From Thelonectria olida (Eukaryota > Ascomycota > Sordariomycetes > Hypocreales > Nectriaceae): a stretch of DNA of 64,000 nucleotides. The notes beneath the pieces were generated by a model. The model had not been told where the DNA came from. It saw only the letters and a program-made list of their open reading frames with translations, and did no database searches. Positions 45,601-56,419 of this stretch are shown piece after piece. The first letter of the stretch is position 1. Every line of letters begins with the position of its first letter. A program made the translations under genes and the position numbers. The DNA is taken from the NCBI GenBank assembly GCA_020736575.1, contig JAGPYM010000050.1, positions 1-64,000 of the forward strand, given 5' to 3'.

Positions 45601-47058
45601 AGATCTAACATCGCGTGCACTGATAGATTGGTCGTCGACTGTAATGAGACCTTCGTCTAGCTCGTACCAGCGAAGCAACAGCCCGACGCAAGTGGACTTG
45701 CCGCAACCACTCGTTCCTACCAAAGCCGTGCGACTCCCTACTTCAATGTTGAGATTGAACGACTCCAGCACCTTTGACGATGGCCGGGATGGATAGCGGA
45801 AGGAAACGTCCTCGAACCTGATCTCTTGTTGGTAATGCTTGCCTCGAATGGCTTCGTTCGGTTCGGATGATGATTCGTATGGCTGTTCAAGGTCGATCAT
45901 CTGAAATAACTTCTTGGTCGAGGAAATAGTTGACATGAAAAAGCCAAGGTAGGTGGCAAGTTGAGAGAAAGAGTTGAGCCCAATCATGACCGAGAACAGT
46001 GTCGTAATAACTTTACCAGGCACATCGACCTCGCCAAAGGCGTACAGACGAATGCCATACCAAAACGCAAGAGCATATGCGGCATACAGCAGAAACATGT
46101 AAACTGCAGCCTGAGCTCCAAAAATAGGGGCACGCTTCCACCCAGTTTCCTTAATCGTGCTCAGCAGATCGTTGTACTTACTCTTCAACTGATCAGCTGC
46201 ATCGAGGGATCTGACGACCCGTATTGAGCCGAATACTTCGTCGGCGAGGGTGGTGGCGTCCGCTTTCAAGTCGTTGATCTTCAATGTCAGCTTCTCGTCA
46301 TAGGTACTCGTAATCCCAAGGAAGATTACGGCGGCCGGAACGACTGTCAGGACTGCCAAGGAGAGCTTCCAAACAGACGTAATCGCCACAATAAAAGCGG
46401 CGAGAACTGTGAAAGCATGCTGTACGGTCATGCCAAACTTGTCTGACAAGCCGGACCTGATGGCATCGGCATGCATGGATAATGCTTGGTGCACCTCTCC
46501 AGACCCAAGCATGGTATCGTGAAAGGCGATGGGCTGCCGCAGAACAGCGCGAAGATAGCGTGTCTGGAGTCTGGACGTAAGGTTTGTAGAGATGATGGAA
46601 AACAAAACCATAGATACGTAGGTCAGAATGGCCTTGGCGACGAAGAAATATACGAAGTAGACGCTGGGGATTACGGCCGGTCAGGAATGCAGAAAGAATC
46701 ATGTAGAGAATGAACATACCTGAAATGATTGACATGGGACTGAAAACCGTGGCTGTCAAGCTCCCCAGTTGCAAAACTGGTGAATATTGAAACAAAATTT
46801 CCAAACACCAGCGTCATCAAGGGTAAGATGGTACCCGAGGCAGCTGAGCAAATGACGCCGAATGCGTAGCAAAGCTGTTCTGTCTTGGACGCGAAGCTGA
46901 ATACCTGGAGATGGACCATGTTAGACGTTTTAAAAAGTCAAGGATACCGGACAAGTTACCCGAAGAATTGGAGAGCCTTTAGACTGTTGGCTCTGCATCG
47001 CTGGGCTCTCTCGACAATTAACAGTGTTGTTCGGGCTGTGGGGTGTTAACGAGTCCAT
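42630..47058 (-). CDS. ABCB-type multidrug transporter, full length (PMD1/MDR-like)
   Basis: Plasma-membrane ATP-driven exporter with TMD1-NBD1-TMD2-NBD2 order, like fungal PMD1/leptomycin-type pumps. The start is ATG at 47058 ([11 protein letters not shown]), in frame with MQSQQSKG and, over an intron at about 46925-46960, [17 protein letters not shown]; a start at 46998 is possible. NBD1 has Walker [12 protein letters not shown], signature [15 protein letters not shown] and Walker [16 protein letters not shown]2 has [28 protein letters not shown] and [12 protein letters not shown]. The D-loop and H-loop sequences ([18 protein letters not shown]) are also present. Intron count is about ten; joins such as NIGLVQQ to [16 protein letters not shown] keep frame. 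No disruption seen. Neighbour to a Zn2Cys6 regulator. Substrate unknown. Confidence 0.92.
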
Positions 47059-47620
47059 GGCTATCTCTGCCGTTGAAGTAGAGTAACTGGACGTGGTTCT
47101 TTCCATGCCGACGGAAACAAAGATGTTTGAGGTGAAATGGTATAAAATATCTCGCCGAGCGTGATTGTGAAGGGCATTTGTTCGCCTTCATTACGCCGTT
47201 ATATATAAGTTGGTTGTATCTGCTTACTGTACCTCTCCTCAAGACTAATAATAGCTGTGCCCTACGAATTGGTCATTGCCGATCGGCATGGACGGCTTCT
47301 GCGTCCCGACCCAAGATGACCTGGTTTGCCAGAGCCGGAGCCGCAACGGGGATAGTAAGGGAACTGAAGCGCCGGGGGATGAGAGCCCTTACGGCCGCCA
47401 CCCTGCGCAGGCTCTATATCCGATCCTAGCCAATTAGATTCAAGCCGATCGGTGACGCTAATCACCCTCTGTCGGCGTTGTTGGAAACTGCGGTCTCTGC
47501 CCGAGCCCTTGGACGAGAAAGGGTGCTCATCTTCTATTAACTACGCGAAAAGCCACCTGTTCTACTGCGGCACCGATCCGGCCAAGCCTCGCCGTCACTC
47601 CCGCCGTAGCCCTTCTATAT
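47059..47620. other. intergenic region
   Basis: Between the ABC transporter start (-) and the NACHT-ankyrin gene stop (-). Frames at 47178-47429 (+) and 47262-47465 (-) are Arg-rich with no domain. No gene is supported. Confidence 0.45.
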
Positions 47621-50600
47621 CTAGGCAGCTAGGTCTGCGGCGTTGCTAAGCCCATTGACCCGTGGAACAGAGGCATAACTCTCAAGAAGTGTAACCATTT
47701 TCTCCACCAACCCTTTATACTCGACATCCGCCGCTATAAATGGATCAAAGCGACACCGTTGAAATTCCATATCGCGATCGAGAGCAGGGCGGAGCAGATC
47801 AAGGGCCGTGTGCCCATGCTGGTCTCTGAGATGGCGGTCGACACCCAAGTCCAACAGACGCCTGAGTGCTCTTGGCGTAACCTTCAGGTAACGAGGAAAT
47901 TCTGGTTCATCTGGCGCGAAGTCGCTCATTTCCAACGAAGCGGTTTTAGCCATGAAATGATGTAGGACTGTTCGGCCCTCCTGGCAAGTATTGTTGATGT
48001 CGAGTTGGCTATAGCGCAACATGAGTTCCAACGTTTCAGTGCTCGCGGCCCAGTGTGGGAAGAAGAGCGTGTTTGCAGCGCAATGAAGTGGTCTTCGGCC
48101 CTGGTGGTTGCAAAGGTCGGCATCGCAGCCCATTTGGAATGCGACTTCGAGCCTCGACGTTGTGCCCCGAAGCTCGCGCCAATAACCACCGCCGCCGAAC
48201 CAATTACCATTGGTGAGACAGCACAGGATATTACATCCCTCTCCGTTAGCTGCATTGATGTCTACTGAGCAATCGTGGACCACGAGCTGCATCGCATGTC
48301 GAAACTTGCGCTGGTTTTGAAACAAGCAGGCAGCTTCCAGCAGCTTCCAGTCGTCGTCAACGCGAGCGTGCCACTCAACAACAAAGGTGCGGGCGAGCTT
48401 CAGCTTGCCGCACCACACCGCCGAGGCGAGGGCATCCTGGGAGTTCACGTCCCACCCGCAATCTTCAACCAGGAAGCGGCATGCTTCCTCGTTTCCAAGC
48501 CTTGCAGCGCGGCATAGAATGTCGCTGTCCTTGTTGTCTGCCTGCTCTCTCAGCCACTTTCCACAGCGCCCCGTCGCCGCCATGCGCTGCAAGAGATCTT
48601 GTCCACACTCGTCCAGCGCATGCTCAAATGAAGTAGAGCCCTGCTTATCTTGAGCCAGTGCGTCCGCACCAGCGTCAAGGAGTAGGTTGGCGATGTTCTC
48701 CCACCCCCAACAACATGCTTCATGAAGCGGCGTCCTTCCCCAATTACGTCCCCATGACCTCCCAAGATCACTCCCAAGCTCGAGGCCGCTCATCTGTCTT
48801 TGCTCAAGACACCAATTCGCCAGGTTGTACAGATCCAAGACACAGGCCATGTGCAAAAGTGACATTGGAGCATCGTCGTCGTCCGAACAGCCCGACCTCC
48901 ATGATCGGTACCAACATTCTCGTGTTTTAGAACCTGTCCCAAAGAAGTCTCCATTCTCTTGGATGATCTGAGACACCTCGTCTAGCTCTCTGAAGTGAAG
49001 ATGCCAGTGGTAAACAGCATAATGCGCCAGGGGATGCTTCGTCAAAACTTCTGTCACGACCCAACTACGCCATGACGGGAGACCACATCTATATGACTTG
49101 ATATTGGATAGATATCCAATCAATGCATTCGTGAAAGATACTTGGAGATGCTGCTTTGCGAGATTGCCGTGTCTTTTTAAGCCAAATATCTGATTCGACT
49201 TGGTGAGATAATCCTTGGCACTTTGGTGACCAATAGTCACTTCAAGTGACCAATAGTTCAAAACCTTGCTTCCAGCGTCTTCTTTTTCAAGAGGTTCATT
49301 ATTCCGGGAATGCTGCTCAGGTTCAGACTCAGGCCCAGGCTCAGGCTCGCGTTCAGACTCGGACTCGGTCTCTGAATCAGAATCTGGCTCAGGCTCAAAC
49401 TCAAGCTCATCATGAACTCTCGGAGTCCACCAAACTCCGTTCCAAGTAATTTGAAGAAGGGGCCCGCACGATTGGATCAAAGACAAACACACCTCCTCGC
49501 GACTGGAGAACTCAGTGCCCTCCACATGGATTGCTTCGCATAGCTCTGGGACTCTCAGTGGACGCGTGGCGACCAAAATCCAGCTGAGCATCTTCAGAAC
49601 GACAGCTATCTTTTCTGGTTCGATCTGGGAGAGGATTCGTTCATAGAATCCGTCGAGCCCCCGTGGGAGTATCTCCAACGACGCTTCGATTTCCTTCCAA
49701 CCCTTCTTCTCTAGGTCTTGTGCCATCAAGCTGACCCAGAGAAACGAGCCTGCGCATTGTTCCTGAAATCTCTCCTCAATATGGCGACGCAGCCCAAAAC
49801 CAAGCCCCTTCTTTTGAGCCAGTTCGAGCACCCGTTGGGATATGAAACGTTGGACATCTTCTTTTCCAGCTGCCATCATATCCATCTTAATTTTGCGGAA
49901 CGATAAAAGTGATTCTGGTATGCGCTCTGGATTTCTCCTGCTGAGGCAGACCAGTTTCAACTTCGTTGTCGAGGTCCTGGGACCCTTGTTGAGCATTTCG
50001 AAGTTTCGTAGAAGACTCAGAAGGGAGCTCTGCTCGCATTCGTCTATTGCATCAATGATACAATAGACAGTGCGGTCTTTGAGCTTATCCAGCATTTCCA
50101 CAAACAATCTCCACAAGATGTCCAAAGAGTTGACATCAAATAGACTATGAGAATCTGCCCTCCACTGGGGCATGATGGTGCTCATTAGGTCTGCTTGATA
50201 AGAGACCAACTGATATACTAGTCCTCGCAGAATTGTTGTGGAAGTATTTCGAGCCTCATCTTTGCTGTCGCAGAAGAAGAATAGGACTATATTCGTGGGC
50301 TGTTCCCCGACCACACGTTGGAAGTACCTCGAAAGATAGATGGACATGTACGTCTTGCCCATGCCAGGCGGCGCGGATATCCACAAAAGGTGAGGGGGAC
50401 CTTGATCCCAAGTCTCGAATGCCTCAGTTGATATGATCCATTCGCAAGTTCCGTCACAGACCTCCCCTTTAGCTTGGATAATGTCGTCGCGGTCTCGGCT
50501 TGCATCAGTGACAAACAATGCCCACAGACATCGGTTCTCGTTGCGGTCAACCGTATTTAGCGCCTTTAAGGCATCGACTTTCGTTCGTTTTCGCGGCCAG

Positions 50601-50718
50601 ACGATATTCCATCTCCCATATTCATTGATGTGAGCTGCTAGCAAGTACATCAGTAACTCTCACGCGTTTAGGGACAATTCTAATGCTTACCGAGCGCTCG
50701 CTTTTCCACGGCGGACAT
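47621..50718 (-). CDS. NACHT-ankyrin STAND (NLR-like) protein
   Basis: Fungal STAND ATPase of the NACHT class, usually linked to non-self recognition and cell death. It starts at MSAVEKRAL (50718), joining across an intron near 50640-50695 to AAHINEYGRWNIVWP. The frame is open further upstream but has no ATG there. The NACHT domain has Walker A SAPPGMGKTYMS, sensor-like FFFCDSKDEARNT, Walker B CIIDAIDEC and a winged-helix tail (LPRGLDGFYERILSQI, ATRPLRVPELCEAI). An acidic repeat (EPEPDSDSETESESE-type) splits the region after this. The C-terminal third holds ankyrin repeats: RTPLHEACCWGWENIANLL, RRPLHCAANTLF, RTVLHHFMAK and HTALDLLRPAL are the best units. No N-terminal effector (HeLo, HET, PNP, Goodbye) is seen. 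The long second exon is intact. Confidence 0.85.
49316..49407 (-). repeat. hexanucleotide-type acidic coding repeat in NACHT gene
   Basis: About 15 imperfect copies of a 6-base unit (tcaggc, tcagac and variants on the plus strand) encode alternating Glu/Pro/Ser/Asp on the minus strand, between the NACHT and ankyrin parts of the STAND protein. The in-frame 6-base unit means copy-number change would not shift the frame. Confidence 0.8.
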
Positions 50719-51672
50719 AAGTGCGGGACTCGCTCTCGAGCGGCTTTGAGGGGCGCCGTAGTATTTCGCTATTGGGCGAAGGGCTGGTAACAAGTCAAAG
50801 GCAAAGTTGAGGCCCTTAGTTCCGAGGTAGTTAGAGGAAGATGGGAACACGAGGATTTTCTAGACACTACAGTTTGCAGCTCCGCCACGCCATAGCCTCA
50901 TTGGCCACGTGACGTGCATGCGCAGTGACATTATAACGGCCCTGGATGGAAATGGAGTTGTTATGAAATTGGGAGCAGTTAGTCTACTCCTCGGGATGTT
51001 ATTCCTTCCGAAGCATGAGATAGACTTACTTAAACTTTCCGAGAGAACTACATCCTATCAGTCATAGATTAGGGCAGCAAGGCAATTTCACCGGAGTCAC
51101 GAGAAAGTTCTCATTGTGGTCGACGGGCTTCTGGCGGGGCCATCAAGCCATCTGTCTTGAGTCGTCCAACAACCCCTTTACACAAACGCTTGACAGAACT
51201 ACACAAGTCCAGCTTGTTTATGCGTTGAGGCTCAGAAGTAGTGACCAAAAGTAATGGTCCGGTCTGCTAGGGATTCACTCTTGTAAAGCACACTTGCAAT
51301 GGCACACAGCATCGAATGCAATTGGTCCGCGGACCGTTGAATGGATGGAAGAGTGTAAGAGCTCGCAAGCCCGTCTACACTCTGATGGACTTTGCATCTC
51401 TCGTGCACGAGAGCCACATTCGGCAGTGCCCTGAATATTGGGGGCAGAGTGCCTCCAGAACAGATGCTTGTTGTTCATTAATTACTGTCCAGTTTAGCAC
51501 CGCCCATCATTCAATGTTATAATGGAGAGTAGAATTTGCAAAGCAATCAACTGCCAAGAAGAATGCAGTCTAACTTGACGAGGCTGCTTTTCAAATGAGA
51601 GCCACGCTCACTTGCCTACCTACATCCACAATCACGACCTCATAACCTTCTCAAGTCTTTCTCCCATATGGA
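50719..51672. other. intergenic region
   Basis: Nearly 1 kb. The minus-strand frame continues open to about 50870 (reads NFAFDLLPALRPIAKYYGAP) without an ATG, so this could be part of a 5' exon of the NACHT gene or leader. Further to 51672 no gene is supported. Confidence 0.45.
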
Positions 51673-52829
51673 TCAGTCCACCAGCTCAAGCAGCATGGCT
51701 TCTAGGTACTGCTTCTGATCAGCGATAAAGTCTCTCATTGCGGCTGTGTCAAATTGGCGCTTAGAGCGTTCGCGGTCCCGCATCTTCTTCAGCTCGTTGC
51801 GAATGCGCTCTTCAAGCACCTCAAAGCGGTACTGCGAGTATTGACCGTAGAGTTCAGGAAGATTGCTGATTGGGCGGGGGCCTGTCAGTACAATCTCATC
51901 CTTCACCAAGACCGACTTGGGGCGAAACGCCGTAACCATGCTGATTCGTTCCCGCCCGCCCAGAGCCTTCAGAGCCTGATGTTCTATATACCGACCTTGC
52001 ATTACAACCGCGGTTCCCTATACCGTTAGTGAAATTCCTCTTACAAACGGGGTATTGCGGGTCATGCATACCATGGTAGGGCCCCGAACCTTCATGACTT
52101 CGCCCGATCCAGTGCGCATGGCGGTCTCGCCCCCAACCATGCCAGTGCAGTCCGAGAGCATAGTGACACAAACAAATGGATAGCTGTCTCTATGCCACGC
52201 AAATGCAGACATGTCGTCACTCTTGCTGTAGTTGCCGTCCTTGTTCTGTACGATCTCGGTGCTTGTGGCGTTGATGGAGATGTTGATATGGCCAACCTCA
52301 AAGTCGAGGGCTGGAACAAGGTCGACTCCGGCAATCTTGGAAACCGCATTCAGCACTTCGGGGCTGTGCCAGGCATCGAAGATGAATGGAGCAAGACTTG
52401 CAGAGGTTAGCAGAGATAAGTTTAGAAGAAGAACTGCACCCACGCAGGCCCAAAACCTCTGATCATGTTCTTGGCGAAGTCAGAAGTGTACTGGCAACTC
52501 TCCAGCACAGGCTGGCTGAAGAGCTCGTGTCTCATTTGCTGCACAGCTTCTGCAGTGAAGAGAGAAAATGGGGCTGACGCCGCTGTGGTAGAGATTCCAG
52601 CACCCTCAAGACCGATTTCCTTCATTGTGTAAATCCTCTCGGGCTCGGCAATGTTCAGGTGCTTTGAGGCATCAAATGTGGACTTTTCGACTTTGGATGC
52701 ATCATCGATGAGGTACTGAGGCAGCTTCTCAGTTGGTCGAGTTGCCCTCTTCAGCTTGGGGCCAACAACAGCAGGCGCCGCCATGGGCGTCGTCATTGGC
52801 GCGGGAATGGGCGACAATACAGAAGTCAT
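51673..52829 (-). CDS. putative Fe(II)/2-oxoglutarate-dependent oxygenase-like protein
   Basis: Likely a non-haem iron dioxygenase-like enzyme of a fungal family, function unknown. It starts at MTSVLSPIPAPMTTPMAA, is Pro/Ala-rich at first, and then shows KLPQYLIDDASKVEKSTFDAS and IYTMKEIGLEGAGIS. After a 48-base intron with GTGGGT donor the protein goes on with LAPFIFDAWHSPEVLNAVSK and the double-stranded beta-helix signs: FAWHRDSYPFVCVTMLSD (HxD) and GGETAMRTGSGEVM. After a second intron near 52025-52070 comes GTAVVMQGRYIEHQALKALGG, whose His is the likely second ligand. RERISMVTAFRPK follows with the binding Arg. The C-terminus is helical (EERIRNELKKMRDRERS). Intact. It points away from the amine oxidase gene 2 kb off. 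Substrate unknown. Confidence 0.75.
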
Positions 52830-54815
52830 TTTCTGAGGATTCTGGGAGAAATGGGAACTTGGGAAACGGGCTTATGAGTCTCTGTGGACGGGGTCTGAGG
52901 TTGCAACTACTGCTAATGGTAGGTAGACTTGGTTGATCGCGAGCAGTGCAAAGGGCCCTTATATAACTTATACCACAGTTCCCTCCCAGCAGTCACAGTT
53001 TGCGGGGGCGGGACTTGCTCACTCTAGGATCCACGCTATCTATCCCCCGCGATCGAAGATAGGCTGGGGCCTATCTCTAAGGGGGCATGTGGTGCTTCGA
53101 GATAGGATACAAATCCCATGACCATCAGCCATCCATTACCTCACTTTCGCTAACTGGATCTGGGAAACCGGATGCGAAGTCGGCTGCAGGATTGGTAATA
53201 GGCATCATCATAGTAAGCTGGAAGCATCGAATTATGATACCCCGATGCTTCATCGACGTGAATTCTCTGTTCCGCTGCGTATCTGGCGAGACTTGATTTG
53301 ACAAGAAGGATCAAATCCGTGGGTGAAGGTGCGTGAGAATGCAACCAGCTCTACGGGTTTGGTGTATGGTCGATTGATCACATGGACATTCATGCGAGAG
53401 TTGTCAAGTGTTTCCCATATCTGGAATGGAGAGTCCGCCACCCAAAACAAAAATGAAGTTTCAAATGATAAGAGAAACTCGATCGTGGTTTGGTGGCGCC
53501 GCGAAGAGTCCTTTTGACCCTCCAAAGCGCGAAAGCAGGGATCGGAAGAGATCCCGATCTCGACACGAGCACTCTGGCCAATCATTGACTTGTCAAGTCA
53601 TTCCCGACCACCCTGTTTGGGATTGTATCAGCCGCCAACCAGATTGCCGAGAGACAAGCCACCTGAATGGGATATGGTGTGAGATAGTGACCATCGGCTG
53701 GCGTGAACTGCCGAACTAGCGCGTAGGCATACCGAGTTAGGAGAAGGGAGCCGGCTAGAGAATTATCGCCAGGGACAAACCGAATGGAACCTACAGAACT
53801 GAGAGCAGATAAGAGTGTTCCATCCGGACCTTTGAAGATGATAGAAACGTAGTGAATGATAGTAACTGTTCGAATTGGTATTCCTGCCGAGTAGAAAAAG
53901 TACCACTCGGAGTCAAAAAGGATGAAATCGGTTCTCCCTATCAGCTTTTTGTATAGTCGTGCACGCGTGAAGATGGGTCATGGAAAAAGAGATCTCTGAA
54001 TACCGAAATGTCTCTAAACCAAATGAGCCCCCAAAGGTGTCGAAATATGAGTATTTCACCCAAGTGTCAAAGACGAACATCCCTGACACAAAATGAGAAT
54101 GACAGAATTCCAGTGTGTCGACTTGAGGGGTTCAGGAGTGATTCCCGTTACCACGACAAACCTAGGTAGGATAGGAGGCTACGAAGACAAAGATACTCCA
54201 TCCATTCTGCGCGTGAAGACTACCAATAGCGAGGCCCTCAAAGTTGCTCCTCAAAATGCCTTTGAATGGGGTTTTGCGGGGTGACTCGACAGGTACAGCA
54301 AAACCGGTCGCCACTCAAGGCGAAGGTAACCGGCAGATCGGGCTCCATCCAGCCGGCCAAAGTTATGACTTGGTTAGATTCGAGGGACGAATCAAACAGG
54401 AGCCTCTTCTTGTCGTCATATTCCAAGTGCCGCTCGGTTGGGGAAGGTCAAAGCCGAGCATGGGTGTGGTGGCTCTCATTGATATTTCCTCATTTGGGTA
54501 GCGTCACAATAGCGGTTCTCCTCAAGATCCATTCAACTCCTTTTGCACCATCCAGACAAACCCGTCATCAAATCGTTCTCCCCGCACTCCATCTCCAGGT
54601 GACCGCTGGGACGTACCGGCTAGTGACTGATGCAGCGGGTTTGCTGGTGGAGGAGCTCGGGATGTGGCTCCGATGGGGGTTTCTCATTGACATGACCAGA
54701 TTGGGATTCAAGACTGAGAGTTCAAGAATGTTTATTTTCTCTTCAACCCCCTTCAGAATGTCTTCAAACCACTTTGAACTCTCCATCACACTCTTGAACC
54801 GAACAATTGTCTACA
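52830..54815. other. long divergent intergenic region (about 2 kb)
   Basis: Lies between the oxygenase (-) and amine oxidase (+) starts. No gene is supported. A 185-codon plus-strand frame at 54266-54823 overlaps the amine oxidase start in another frame and has no domain, so it is likely leader sequence. The length suggests a complex shared promoter. Confidence 0.5.
52959..52966 (-). promoter_or_regulatory. TATA-like box of oxygenase gene
   Basis: The palindromic TTATATAA lies 130 bases upstream of the ATG at 52829 on the minus strand. Inference from sequence and spacing. Confidence 0.4.
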
Positions 54816-56317
54816 ATGTTTGACGTCGTCGTCGTCGGTGCCGGCCTCAGTGGCCTCCAGGCTGCTTATTCTGCCCAGCAAGCAGGTCTCTCCGTCGTTG
54901 TCGTCGAAGCCAGAAACCGCGTCGGCGGAAAGACGTGGAGTGTTCCTCTCGCGTCTGGCCGAGGTTGCGCTGATCTCGGTGCCGCCTGGATCAATGATAT
55001 CACACAGAAGCGGGTTGCCGCCTACGCTCACCAGTTCAATTTGAACACCGTGAAGCAGCGCTTGGAGGGAACGGCCGTGATGCAAGTCTCAAAGGACAAC
55101 CGCATTGAGTATCCTTTTGGCATTACACCCGAAGTAAGTCAACCATGTTCTCTTCTCTTAGGAAATGAACGTCCAAGCACTAACAACCGCTTGCAGTTTT
55201 CCCGTGAGGAAAAGGCCAACCTCGAAAAGATTCGCGACCACATCCAAGCGGCGTCCCTTACCGCCGGGCCTCCCCTTGTCGAGGATGATCAAATCTCCCT
55301 CGACCAATACGTTCGTAACCTCGGTGCATTGCCCAAGACGGTGCAGATGGTCAATCTCTGGGCGAGAGTGATGCACGGACTGGAGTCAACTCAAGAGTCG
55401 GCTGCGTGGTTTATCGACTACTGCCGTCGCAACCGAGGCCTCTTTTCCATTCGCGCAGATGACCAGACTGGCGGCAATTACTTGCGCCTGCACGATGGTG
55501 AGTAAAGATCTGCAGTCAATCATACCTGTTGTCCATTTACTGACGACGTCGCTACCCAGGCGCCCAATCAATTGCAAATAATATCGCAAACCTCGTCGGG
55601 AGCAGCAACATCCACCTCTCCGAGCCCGTCGCTTCCATCGAGAACCACAAGACACACACAGTCGTCATCACCACGACCGGCAGAAGATTTACTGCAAAGA
55701 AGTGCATCGTCTCCTTGCCAAGCGCCATGTACAAGACGTTGAACTTTACACCTGCGCTCCCCGCTCCGGTGCGCGAGGTTTCCGACTCTTCCAAGCTGGG
55801 CCATTACAACAAAGCCATCGTCTGCTACGACAAGCCCTGGTGGAGAGATCTTGGCTTCAATGGCTTCTTTATGAGCTACGAAGGCCCCATCACTTTGGGT
55901 CGGGACACGTCCGTCGATGCAAAGCGCATGTACTCGCTCACATGCTTCGTCAATGGTGACAGTGGTGAAGCATGGGGCAAGCTGTACTCTCACGAGCGTC
56001 GACGCGTTGTGCTTGAACAGATCGCCGCAGTCTTCAACGTAGGCGCCGACTCGGAAGCCTTTCGCCCGATCGAAGTATTTGAGCAGATTTGGAAACACGA
56101 ACCGTTCAGCCAAGGGGCGCTGGCTCCCATTCAAGAGCTTGGGCACTACACCAAGTATGCGTCAGTGTATGGCAAGCCTGTCGGAAACATTCACTTTGTT
56201 GGCACCGAGTTTTCCAATGAATGGAAGGGTTATATGGAGGGCGCGCTTTGCTCTGGCGAAGAGGGTGCTAAGGAGGTGGTTGAGTCGCTGCAGACCACTC
56301 CCACGGCAAGGTTGTGA
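54816..56317 (+). CDS. FAD-dependent amine oxidase (MAO/polyamine oxidase-like)
   Basis: Flavin monoamine oxidase family enzyme that oxidises an amine to an imine or aldehyde, releasing H2O2. The start at 54816 (MFDVVVVGAGLSGL) is right at the FAD-binding glycine motif, followed by VVVVEARNRVGGKTW and GCADLGAAWIND. Introns near 55134-55196 and 55500-55559 join in frame. Later parts include HNTV-type substrate region, SLPSAMYKTLNFTP, YDKPWWRDLGFNGFF and the C-terminal FAD contact FVGTEFSNEWKGYMEGAL. No signal or membrane tail. About 460 residues, typical of fungal MAO-N-like enzymes. No break seen. With the oxygenase on one side and a regulator on the other it may belong to a small cluster for using or modifying an amine. 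Substrate unknown. Confidence 0.92.
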
Positions 56318-56419
56318 TAGACGTGTTGGGGGGATTACGTCAGTAACAGGCACTCTTTAGATGGTTGCAGCAAGAAATCAAAAATGCTTATATGATTCAT
56401 TCTATCTGGTGAGTAATAA

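Noticed and set aside
46298..46804. 168-codon minus-strand frame inside the ABC transporter
   Set aside because: A shadow of the true transporter exons, which carry the conserved TM sequence in another frame.
54266..54823. 185-codon plus-strand open frame before the amine oxidase
   Set aside because: No domain, composition unlike neighbours, and it overlaps the amine oxidase start in a different frame; most likely 5' leader sequence.
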